Positions 1 through 7,246 of a stretch of 26,092 nt of DNA are shown piece after piece. Below the pieces are notes generated by a model that did no database searches, was not told the origin of the DNA, and was given only the letters and a program-made list of their open reading frames with translations. The position numbers were made by a program, and so were the translations under genes. The DNA is from Peptoniphilaceae bacterium AM52-5BH. Lineage in GTDB: Bacteria > Bacillota > Clostridia > Tissierellales > Peptoniphilaceae. How positions within the stretch are numbered: the stretch's first letter is position 1; every line of letters begins with the position of its first letter. Location: NCBI GenBank assembly GCA_027669155.1, contig JAQEDR010000027.1, forward strand, positions 1 through 26,092. Direction: 5' to 3'.

Positions 1-75
1 TTTGATAGGTCCAAGGTGTAAGTGCAGTAATGTATTAAGCTAATGGATACTAATACTTTTACTCTTGACTGGAAA
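1..75 (+). rRNA. 23S rRNA, 3' end (partial)
   Basis: The first ~75 bases match the conserved 3' terminus of bacterial 23S rRNA: GATAGG..AAGGTGTAAGTGCAGTAATG..TTAAGCTAATGGATACTAATA, the counterpart of the familiar AGCTGACCGGTACTAAT end. The gene starts before the window. The exact 3' end is not visible; it lies around 65-75. The 5S gene follows after ~30 bases, as is usual. Confidence 0.9.
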
Positions 76-106
76 TATTTATTGCTATTTAGAAGGTTCA
101 AAAAGT

Positions 107-221
107 ATAGTGGCGATAGCGCTAGGGATACACCTGTTCCCATACCGAACACAGAAGTTAAGCCTAACAACGCCGATGGTACTCGGAGGGCAACCTCCCG
201 GGAGACTAGGAAGCTGCTAAA
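107..221 (+). rRNA. rrf: 5S rRNA
   Basis: The sequence has the conserved 5S blocks GTGGCGATAGCG, CCCATACCGAACACAGAAGTTAAGC and GCCGATGGTACTCGG, then GGGAGACTAGG. The terminal stem is visible: TAGTGGC at 108-114 pairs with GCTGCTA at 213-219, including G-U pairs. Length of about 115 nt is typical. The 5S follows 23S directly and precedes a Rho-independent terminator, so it is the last gene of the rRNA operon. The exact ends are uncertain by a few bases. Confidence 0.95.
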
Positions 222-226
222 CAATT

Positions 227-256
227 AAGACTTGGTCGAGAGACTGAGTCTTTTAT
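227..256 (+). terminator. rRNA operon terminator
   Basis: AAGACT (227-232) pairs with AGTCTT (247-252). The next TGG/CTG bases extend the stem with wobble pairs. A T-rich tract (TTTTATT) follows. It sits just downstream of the 5S gene. Confidence 0.75.
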
Positions 257-288
257 TGTGTTTAAAAATGAATCATTTATGGAGAAAG

Positions 289-655
289 TTACACCTGTCA
301 CGAAAACCCGTTTGCTAGGCAAACTATTACGCACTATCGTGCTTAGTTTTCGGCATAAACATGCTAGTTAAAGCATGTTTATGTATGACCTGTCACAGAA
401 AACAAGCCCATCCGGCTCATAGAGGATCCTCCACGGAGTTCTTCACCGAAGGTGAAAGCCTTATAACGCCGATGGTACTCGGAAGTAGCCGTCCGCTTAC
501 TTTAGGACAAAGCTCCCGGGAGACTCTTAAATCACCTAAATGGTGATTTTATCCTGAAACTTAGCTACGGTAGTAGCGAAGGAGTTTGTGAAACAAACGA
601 TTTTCAGTGGAAATCAGCAAACAAGACTTGGCCTAAAGACTGAGTATTTTTCTTT
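289..655 (+). pseudogene. decayed 5S rRNA-like copy broken by hairpin insertions
   Basis: Blocks of the upstream 5S gene recur here in order: ACACCTGT (291-298), CACAGAA (394-400), AAGCC (404-408), ACGCCGATGGTACTCGGA (~465-483), CTCCCGGGAGACT, and the operon terminator blocks AAGACTTGG (623-631) and AAGACTGAGT. Between them lie foreign segments. The first (302-387) is flanked by 9-base direct repeats ACCTGTCAC at 293-301 and 388-396. It holds a perfect 12-bp hairpin, arms 354-365 and 372-383. The second is flanked by AAGCC at 404-408 and 456-460 and contains the CTTCACC/GGTGAAG hairpin. Further inserts carry AAATCACC/GGTGATTT and GTTTGT/ACAAAC hairpins. I read this as a duplicated 5S gene hit repeatedly by small palindromic insertions. 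An alternative is a structured RNA of unknown role that evolved from 5S. Short open frames here are not credible genes. Confidence 0.55.
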
Positions 656-833
656 GTAAGAAAATAAAATAGGGAAACGGAACACGTAAGTATTAAAATA
701 TCTGTCCCCTTAATTACTTATATAATTTTAGAAGGTATTTGTATTAGCTAAAATACATATAATGATAAATTTTTCAAACAAGCTATAGACAAATCAATAA
801 TAAAAGGTATCTTATAACTTGTAAGTTATATTT
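656..833. other. gap with possible tRNA promoter
   Basis: No gene is seen. A TATAAT box lies at 758-763 without a convincing -35 element at normal spacing. A short palindrome, TATAACTT-GT-AAGTTATA (813-830), ends just before the tRNA. It could be a leader or processing site for the tRNA transcript, but nothing more can be said. Confidence 0.35.
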
Positions 834-909
834 TGGGATATAGCCAAGTCGGTAAGGCACCAGATTCTGACTCTGGAGAGCGTAGGTTCGAGTCCTACTA
901 TCCCAGCCA
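834..909 (+). tRNA. tRNA-Gln (anticodon CTG)
   Basis: A 76-nt cloverleaf can be drawn. The acceptor stem TGGGATA (834-840) pairs with TATCCCA (899-905). The discriminator is G906 and the CCA end (907-909) is encoded. The D arm is GCC..GGC. The anticodon stem CCAGA/TCTGG has loop TTCTGAC, giving anticodon CTG, which reads CAG. The T arm contains GGTTCGAGTCC. The initial UGGGAUA and discriminator G are typical of tRNA-Gln. Confidence 0.93.
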
Positions 910-916
910 CTTTATG

Positions 917-947
917 ATAATCCGTGTATTATACGGGTTATTTTTTT
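917..947 (+). terminator. Rho-independent terminator after tRNA-Gln
   Basis: The stem is 917-925 against 933-941 (ATAATCCGT / ACGGGTTAT with one wobble pair) and runs straight into a seven-T tract. It begins 8 bases after the tRNA CCA. Confidence 0.8.
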
Positions 948-1039
948 AGTTATTTATAAACTGGAAGTTTTTTAATCCTTGAGGACTTTTTTCATTAATT
1001 TTAACTATTGGATGGATCTTGTGCTAATCAACAAAGAGC

Positions 1040-1157
1040 TCTGAATAAATATTAGTCAAAAAATCATCGAATCTGCCAAAGAGTCCCTAAGTGATAGAAA
1101 AAAATTATATATATTTAGAAGTTAAATAGAAAGTCAAGCGCACAGATCTTGGCTTTT
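1040..1157 (+). other. possible gene remnant ending in its own terminator
   Basis: A short open frame at about 1050-1125 encodes an acidic/basic helical peptide (..KIIESAKESLSDRKKLY..) with no start. It is followed directly by a Rho-independent terminator: AAAGTCAAG (1130-1138) pairs with CTTGGCTTT (1148-1156), then a T tract. This looks like the 3' end of a deleted gene whose terminator survived. The reading frame is too short to identify. The terminator is better supported than the remnant. Confidence 0.4.
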
Positions 1158-1197
1158 TCAATTAGGATTATGGGAAATTTCATAACAAATTCTAGCT

Positions 1198-1217
1198 TAT
1201 AATAAGGATAAAGGAGG
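1198..1217 (+). promoter_or_regulatory. -10 box and ribosome site before the defence block
   Basis: TATAAT lies at 1198-1203 and a strong Shine-Dalgarno, AAAGGAGGG, begins at 1210, ahead of the ATG at 1226. The -10 is too close to the start for a normal leader that would include the Shine-Dalgarno, and no -35 is clear. The promoter call is therefore weak, while the ribosome site is solid. Confidence 0.35.
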
Positions 1218-1225
1218 GTATAATT

Positions 1226-2209
1226 ATGAATAAGGAAAACAATATCATAATAAATTTACAAAATAAGCTATTTCTATCAATTAACAATTTAATAAAAAGG
1301 GAAAAACTTTTGGCAGAATATTTTATAAGCCAGAGAGATTACAAAATGATGGAGAATTTCTACCAAGATTTAATAATCTTAGCTGATGATCTCTGCCAAA
1401 TACTAGAAAGACCCTATGATTATGAAAACTTAGGAAAATACAATGCTCAAATCATTCAATTTTATAATGAAAAAAATATTGACCTTGATATAGAAAAGCT
1501 TAATCGATCAAAAAGGAAAAGCAAGTTAGAGATAATATCAGACGACATCTCTTGGGCCAACAATGGCCAGTGGATTAACTTGACCAATGATTTATATATA
1601 ATTAGGGAAAATTATGAAATTCAAGCTGCTATTAAGTTAGCCAGCAAAAACTTTCTGGAAGCCAAGAAGATTTATCAAAGACTTATAGGCATAAATGAAG
1701 ATTTTATTAAATATATATATGATCCTGATGATAGGATTTAAAAATCCAAAAATCTTAGAGACCGGGGTCATATCAATGATCTTCTAGGACATAGTCGAGA
1801 AGCAGACGGAAATTTTTCACAGGCCATAAAGATTTTGGAAAATATTGACCAGTAGGATATGGAAATATCTATAAATTATTATTTGGCCAATGCCTACTAT
1901 GACCATGTGGAATATTTTAAAGATAGGAAAAATTTTGATAAGGCTATAGTTTATGCGAAAAAAGGAGTGGAAATTTGCCAGAAAGATAAGGGAAAATGCT
2001 ATAAAATAGACTTGAATCCAGTCCTCATAGACCTTTATAATAGCCTTGTAGAAGGATATTTCTTAGATAGTGACCTAGAAATATCAACAAAATTTGCCAG
2101 CTTAGCTCTAGATCATGTAAGGAAATTTGACCAAAATTTAGGAAGTAAATTTTCTAAAGAAAAACTAGACAGGGCCTTGTTAAATAGGGCAAGAATTTTA
2201 AATAAATAA
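1226..2209 (+). pseudogene. TPR-like helical protein, broken by two in-frame stops
   Basis: A single reading frame runs from ATG 1226 (strong Shine-Dalgarno) to TAA 2207-2209. It is interrupted by TAA at 1739-1741 and TAG at 1853-1855. Sequence between and after the stops stays in the same frame and still reads as protein. Restored, the product would be about 325 residues, wholly helical and charged. Its features are TPR-like: ..FLEAKKIYQRLIGIN.. and ..ANAYYDHVEYFKDRKNFDKAIVYAKKGVEI... It ends 13 bases before the TIR-NACHT gene, so it was probably an operon partner. The two open pieces are 1226-1741 (171 aa) and 1859-2209 (116 aa). The second lacks a good ribosome site. Function is unknown; a helical adaptor or sensor partner of the STAND protein is only a guess. 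Base quality at the two stops would decide whether the break is real. Confidence 0.7.
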
Positions 2210-2222
2210 GAAGGAGCATCAA

Positions 2223-5200
2223 ATGACAACCACAAAAAAAGAAAAAATAAAAATATTTATATCTTACGGCCACAAGGAATCTAAAATTTTCAAAAAAGTA
2301 GTAGCCTACCTCAGAGAAAAGGGATACGAAGTTTGGTTTGATGAGTCATCCATAAAAGGAACAGATGATTGGCGCCAAGAAATAGTAGAAGGCATAAGAG
2401 AAAGCCAAACAGTAATAGCAGGCCTTTCCCATGACTTCTTGAAAGAGGGTGGAGTCTGCTCAGAAGAAATGGGCATAGCCCTCGCCATAAAAAGCAATAG
2501 GATATTCACAATATATCTAGATAAGAAAGAAGACCTAGAAAAAATACCATCAACCATGACAAGGAGCCAATATATAAACTTAAGCGATTGGAAAGAGTAT
2601 ATAGACGATGACCAAGCTTTTGACCATTGGTTTAAGAAAGAATTTCAACCAATCATAGACAGGATAGAATCCAAAGACAACAAAGAATTCTCCGGTCACA
2701 TAAATAGACTCAGACATGCCCTAAGAATACCAGAAATAGGATCCAACAAAGTAAACTCCTACCTAATAAAAAAATACACAAAAAGGCCATGGATAGATGA
2801 AAAGCTTGAAAAGTGGAGAGCTAATCCCCAGGGCGAAAAAATAGCAGTAATTTATGGCAAGCAAGGCACAGGCAAGTCCCACTACGCCGCAATTAAATGC
2901 CACACCGACTACCATGTAGCAGCAAACTTCTTCTGTGAATACAACAAAGAAAACTTCTCCACCAACAAAAGCCTAATAAGAGATTTAGCCTTCCAACTAG
3001 CTTGCCAAATCCCAGATTACAGGACAGCCCTCTTATATCAACTAGAATCCATAGCCATAACCAATAAAAAAATAAATAAATTTGGCTTTGAAGAGATAGT
3101 AGATGACGGTCAAATCCACATAAGAGAAGACTACAGCGAAGATGAGGAATTTGACAACCTCATAGTAAGGCCCCTCTCAATATCCATAGATGGAAAAATG
3201 GAAACCCACTTAATCTTGATAGACGCCCTAGACGAAGCAGGCAAGGAAGAAAGATCAAGATTAATCGACATAATTGTAAACCACCTAGACAGGCTACCAA
3301 GATGGATAAGAATCTTAATCCTAACAAGACCAGAAGCAGACATAAAACCATACCTAGAAGATGCCCTAGAAATAGACCTAGACAAAGAAAGCAACAAGAA
3401 AGATATAAAGGTATTTCTAGAAACAAGTTTCGAAAACAAAACCTACCCAAACAAGGATGAAATAATAAATACAATAGTAGAAAAAAGCCAAGGCACCTTC
3501 CTCTATGCAGAACTAGTAGTAAAAGAAATATTAGGAAGAAGCTTATCCATAGAGGACATAGACAAACTTCCAAAGGGCCTAGCCAGGTATTTTTCATCTT
3601 GGTTTAAGAGAATATATCCAATAGAAAAAATCGAAAGCCTCTACAAAGAAAAAGACAGAAAAGCCCTAGCCATGATCCTAGCAAGCCCAGGGGCCCTACC
3701 AAAAGAAGAACTAAACAACCTCCTAGGCTGGGATCATAGTAAGACTTACGACTTCATAAAAAAACTAGAGAACTACCTAAGCAAAAAAGAAGACATAGAA
3801 GGCAAAGAGACAATAGAGATAGCCCACAAATACATGGCAGACTGGCTGTTATCAGACCTAGCAGGAGACTACAGAGTCTACAAAGAAGATGGCCTAGCAT
3901 ATATCTATAAAGGTATAGAAGAAATCTATATGCTAGACAAAGAAATAGATAGCCTCACAAGATACGAAAAACTAAACCTAATAGATGCCTTAAAAAACCA
4001 AAGGGGGAAAAAGGCACTGAAGGATTTCTTGAGGAATGATGTAGCTAAAGATAAAATGTTAGACTTTGCTTATGAAGAAAAAGAATATTTTAGAGTAGAA
4101 TCTGCGTCAAAACTATTTGAGGACATGATAGGACTGTATAAGGATGATGAGAATATATTATATTATTCATCAGCTTCTAATTACTATAACAACCTTTTAA
4201 ATGAAATAGGCAAGGAAGAAAAGTCTATTGAAATTCTTAAAAATGTTATAGAAAATTTAGAGAAACTTTCATCAATGAGAGATGATATAGCCTATAAAGA
4301 AGAACTTGATGTTTCATATAGCAACCTAGGAACCCTGTATCATTCAATGCAAAATTATGATGAAGCAGAAATCTATTATAAAAAATCGATAGATCTAAAT
4401 GAAGAACTAATAAAATATAGCAACTCTTTTGATACATCATTTCTAGCGAGCTCCTATACCAATTTAGGATACTTATATGTATCAATGCAAAGATATGAAG
4501 AGTCAGAAATTTATCATAAAAAATCAATAGACCTTAGAGAAAATTTAAGACAATCTCACAATTCTCTGGATGATATATCAGATTTAGCAGGTTCCTATCA
4601 CAACCTAGGATATTTATATGAATCAATGCAAAGATATAAAGAGTCAGAAATTTATTATAAAAAATCTATGGGACTTAGAGAAACTCTCAGGGAATCTCGC
4701 AACTCTTTTACAGATATATCCAATTTGGCAGGCTCATACAACAATCTAGGAACCTTATATTACTCAATGCAAAGGCGTGAAGACTCAGAAATCTATCAAA
4801 AAAAAGCGATAAATTTACACGAAGAACTCAAAAAATATCGTAACTCTCTAAATGATATATCCGACCTAGCAAGGTCCTATAACAACCTGGGAAACTTATA
4901 TCAATCAATGCAAAAATATGAAGACTCAGAAATCTATCATAGAAAAGCGATAGCTTTATATGAAGAACTCAAAAAATCTCGTAATTCTCTAAAAGATATA
5001 TCCGATCTTGCAATTTCTTATATTAGATTAGGTTCCTTGTATAAATTAATTCAAAATTATGAAGAAGCTGAAAGTCATTATAAAAAAGCAGTAGCTTTAT
5101 ATGAAGAGCTAAAAAAATCTCGTAATTCCATAAAAGATAAATCAGGTCTGGCAACTTCCTATAACAACATAGGAACTTTATATTACTCAATACAAAGGCA

Positions 5201-5870
5201 TGAAGACTCAGAAATATATTTTAAAAAAGCAATAGAATTATACGAGGAACTCAAAAAATCTCGAAACTCTTTAGATGATATATCAGACCTAGCAAAATCC
5301 TATGACAATCAAGGAATCTTATATTACTCAATACAAAGGCATGAAGAGTCAGAAATTTATCTTAAAAAAGCAATAGAATTATACGAGGAACTCAAAGAAT
5401 CTCGAAACTCTTTAACTGATATATCGAACCTCTCAAGGGTCTATAATAACCTAGGAGTCCAATATTATTTAATGCAAAGGTACGAGGAATCAGAAAATTA
5501 TTATAAGAAAGCAATAGAATTATACGAGGAACTCAAAGAATCTCGAAATTCTTTAACTAATTTATTAGACCTATCAATGTCCTATGACAACTTAGGTAAC
5601 TTATATTATTCAATGCAAAGATATGAAGAGTCAGAAATTTATCTTAAAAAAGCAGTAAATCTTAGAGAAAATCTTATAGAATCTCACAATTCTCTGGATG
5701 ATATATCAGACCTAGTAAACTCATATAATAATCTAGGATATTTATATGAATCAATGCAAAGGAATGAAGAATCAGAGTTATATTATAAAAAAGCTGAAAA
5801 TTTGCGAAAAAGCCTAAAAAATCAGAATCAGTCGGGTAAAATTTACGAAATTATAGTGAGAAAAAAATGA
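2223..5870 (+). CDS. TIR-NACHT (STAND)-TPR immune receptor, intact copy
   Basis: The protein is 1215 aa; GAAGGAG lies 8 bases before the ATG. Residues ~8-145 form a TIR domain: IKIFISYGHKES, GYEVWFD, IRESQTVIAGLS, and VCSEEMGIAL with E82 as candidate catalytic Glu. Residues ~200-480 form a NACHT-type P-loop NTPase: Walker A GKQGTGKS with K218, Walker B LILIDALDEA with D334 and DE337-338, and LILTRPEAD as the sensor region. Residues ~500-650 are a helical winged-helix-like linker. Residues 698-1200 are 11 tandem 47-residue TPR units (consensus SYNNLGxLYxSMQRYEESEIYxKKAI). Family knowledge: prokaryotic TIR domains consume NAD+ or make cyclic ADP-ribose products, and STAND NTPases oligomerise on target binding. 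I infer an antiphage, abortive-infection-type receptor with TPRs as sensor. It lies between a broken TPR gene and a broken paralogue whose ATG overlaps its stop as ATGA. Confidence 0.9.
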   Translation: MTTTKKEKIKIFISYGHKESKIFKKVVAYLREKGYEVWFDESSIKGTDDWRQEIVEGIRESQTVIAGLSHDFLKEGGVCSEEMGIALAIKSNRIFTIYLDKKEDLEKIPSTMTRSQYINLSDWKEYIDDDQAFDHWFKKEFQPIIDRIESKDNKEFSGHINRLRHALRIPEIGSNKVNSYLIKKYTKRPWIDEKLEKWRANPQGEKIAVIYGKQGTGKSHYAAIKCHTDYHVAANFFCEYNKENFSTNKSLIRDLAFQLACQIPDYRTALLYQLESIAITNKKINKFGFEEIVDDGQIHIREDYSEDEEFDNLIVRPLSISIDGKMETHLILIDALDEAGKEERSRLIDIIVNHLDRLPRWIRILILTRPEADIKPYLEDALEIDLDKESNKKDIKVFLETSFENKTYPNKDEIINTIVEKSQGTFLYAELVVKEILGRSLSIEDIDKLPKGLARYFSSWFKRIYPIEKIESLYKEKDRKALAMILASPGALPKEELNNLLGWDHSKTYDFIKKLENYLSKKEDIEGKETIEIAHKYMADWLLSDLAGDYRVYKEDGLAYIYKGIEEIYMLDKEIDSLTRYEKLNLIDALKNQRGKKALKDFLRNDVAKDKMLDFAYEEKEYFRVESASKLFEDMIGLYKDDENILYYSSASNYYNNLLNEIGKEEKSIEILKNVIENLEKLSSMRDDIAYKEELDVSYSNLGTLYHSMQNYDEAEIYYKKSIDLNEELIKYSNSFDTSFLASSYTNLGYLYVSMQRYEESEIYHKKSIDLRENLRQSHNSLDDISDLAGSYHNLGYLYESMQRYKESEIYYKKSMGLRETLRESRNSFTDISNLAGSYNNLGTLYYSMQRREDSEIYQKKAINLHEELKKYRNSLNDISDLARSYNNLGNLYQSMQKYEDSEIYHRKAIALYEELKKSRNSLKDISDLAISYIRLGSLYKLIQNYEEAESHYKKAVALYEELKKSRNSIKDKSGLATSYNNIGTLYYSIQRHEDSEIYFKKAIELYEELKKSRNSLDDISDLAKSYDNQGILYYSIQRHEESEIYLKKAIELYEELKESRNSLTDISNLSRVYNNLGVQYYLMQRYEESENYYKKAIELYEELKESRNSLTNLLDLSMSYDNLGNLYYSMQRYEESEIYLKKAVNLRENLIESHNSLDDISDLVNSYNNLGYLYESMQRNEESELYYKKAENLRKSLKNQNQSGKIYEIIVRKK
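4314..5810 (+). repeat. coding tandem repeat, ~141 bp units (TPR array 1)
   Basis: Eleven head-to-tail 141-bp units (the first is 138 bp) encode 47-residue TPR units. Neighbouring units share long nearly identical stretches such as GAACTCAAAAAATCTCG and TCAATGCAAAGATATGA. The array can expand or shrink by recombination without shifting frame. Confidence 0.85.
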
Positions 5871-7246
5871 CAGATAAAACAAATCAAAAAATAAAAATCT
5901 TCATCTCCTATGGTCGTACCGAATCAGAAATCTTCAAAAAAATAGTATCCTACCTAGAAAGCAAAGGCTATGAAGTATGGTTCGACCAAACAAAGATAAA
6001 AGGAACAGACGATTGGAGAGAAAACATAATCAAAGGCATAAGAGAAAGCCAAACAGTAATAGCAGGACTCTCAGAACATTTCCTCAGAAAGGGTGGAGTA
6101 TGCTCAGAAGAAATGGGCATAGCCCTCGCCATAAAAAGCAACAGAATCTACACAATCTACCTAGAAAAAAAAGAAGACTTAGAAAAAATCCCATCAAGTC
6201 TAACCAGACGCCAATGGGTAGACCTAAGCGACTGGGAAAAATACAAAGAAAACGAAAAAGACCTAGACAAATGGTTAGAAAAAGAAATCCAACCAATCAT
6301 AAAAGCCATAGAAAGTAAAGACAACAAAGAATTCTCAGGCCAAATCAACACCATAAGACGTGCCCTAAAAATCCCAGAAATAGGATCCACCAAAGCCAAC
6401 TCCTACCTAATAAAAAAATACACCCCAAGAGACAACCTAGACCAAAAAGTAAACGAATGGATAAAAGAAAAAAACGGCAAAAAAATAGCAGTAGTTTATG
6501 GTAAGCCGGCCACAGGCAAATCCCACTACGCCGCAGAAAAATGCCACACTGACTACCATATAGCAGCAAGCTTCTTCTGCGAATACAACAAAGAAAACTT
6601 CTCCACCAGCAAAAGCCTAATAAGAGATTTAGCCTTCCAACTAGCCTGCCAAATCCCAGACTACAGGACAGCCCTACTCCACCAACTAGAATCCATAGCC
6701 ATAACCAAGAAAAAAATAAACCAAATGGGCTTTGAAGAGACAGTAGACGATGGCCAAATCCACATAAGAGAATACTACAAAGAAGCAGAAGAATTCGAAA
6801 TCCTAATAGCAAGTCCCCTATCCATATGCATAGACGGCGACATGGAAAACAAAATAATCCTAATAGACGCCCTAGACGAAGCAGACAAAGTAGAAAGAAA
6901 CAAACTACTAGACATAATAAAAACCCACCTAAATAGGCTCCCAAGATGGATAAAAATCCTAATACTCACCAGAACAGAAACCGACATAAAATCCTATCTA
7001 GATGACATCCATGAAATAAACTTAGACACAGAAGAAAACAAAAAAGACATCAAAACCTACCTAGAAGAAACATTTGAAAAAGAAACCTACCCAAACAAAA
7101 AAGAAATCATAGAAACAATAATAGAAAAAAGCCAAGGTACCTTCCTCTATGCAGAGCTAGTAGCAAAAGAAATCCTAGAAAAAACCATGGACAAAGAAAG
7201 CCTAGACAAACTCCCAACAGGCCTATCAAGCTACTTTCTAAACTGA
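5867..7246 (+). CDS. TIR-NACHT, 5' part of split second paralogue
   Basis: This 459-aa open part is co-linear with the upstream receptor, with the same spacing of all motifs. The TIR has ISYGRTES, GYEVWFDQ and VCSEEMGIAL (E82). Walker A is GKPATGKS (K218; the middle Gly of the first copy is Ala). Walker B is ILIDALDEA, followed by LILTRTETD. DNA around the P-loop (about 6500-6740) is close to identical to 2856-3080, indicating recent duplication or gene conversion. It starts inside the previous gene's stop (ATGA, 5867-5870), so translation is probably coupled. It ends at TGA 7244-7246. The first copy has ..SSWFKRIYPIEK and this one reads ..LN-stop-FSRIYPIEK, so the stop replaces Trp. If expressed, the product would be a TIR-NACHT without its TPR sensor, which is either inactive or constitutively toxic. 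Confidence 0.75.
   Translation: MTDKTNQKIKIFISYGRTESEIFKKIVSYLESKGYEVWFDQTKIKGTDDWRENIIKGIRESQTVIAGLSEHFLRKGGVCSEEMGIALAIKSNRIYTIYLEKKEDLEKIPSSLTRRQWVDLSDWEKYKENEKDLDKWLEKEIQPIIKAIESKDNKEFSGQINTIRRALKIPEIGSTKANSYLIKKYTPRDNLDQKVNEWIKEKNGKKIAVVYGKPATGKSHYAAEKCHTDYHIAASFFCEYNKENFSTSKSLIRDLAFQLACQIPDYRTALLHQLESIAITKKKINQMGFEETVDDGQIHIREYYKEAEEFEILIASPLSICIDGDMENKIILIDALDEADKVERNKLLDIIKTHLNRLPRWIKILILTRTETDIKSYLDDIHEINLDTEENKKDIKTYLEETFEKETYPNKKEIIETIIEKSQGTFLYAELVAKEILEKTMDKESLDKLPTGLSSYFLN

Noticed and set aside
43..546. Two 61-aa open frames over the rRNA region
   Set aside because: They lie across the 23S/5S genes and the 5S-like copy; no ribosome sites and no protein-like composition.
3131..3597. 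Reverse-strand frames of 102 and 145 aa inside the first receptor gene
   Set aside because: Shadows of the strongly biased A/C-rich NACHT coding sequence; Leu/Cys-rich translations with no ribosome sites.
6345..6944. Reverse-strand 199-aa frame rich in Leu, Cys and Trp
   Set aside because: Same compositional artefact in the second receptor; not a membrane protein with any plausible start.
7244..7246. TGA read as Trp (recoded genetic code)
   Set aside because: TGA is the natural end of several intact genes here, and TAA/TAG nonsense codons also occur in the nearby pseudogene, so mutation is simpler.
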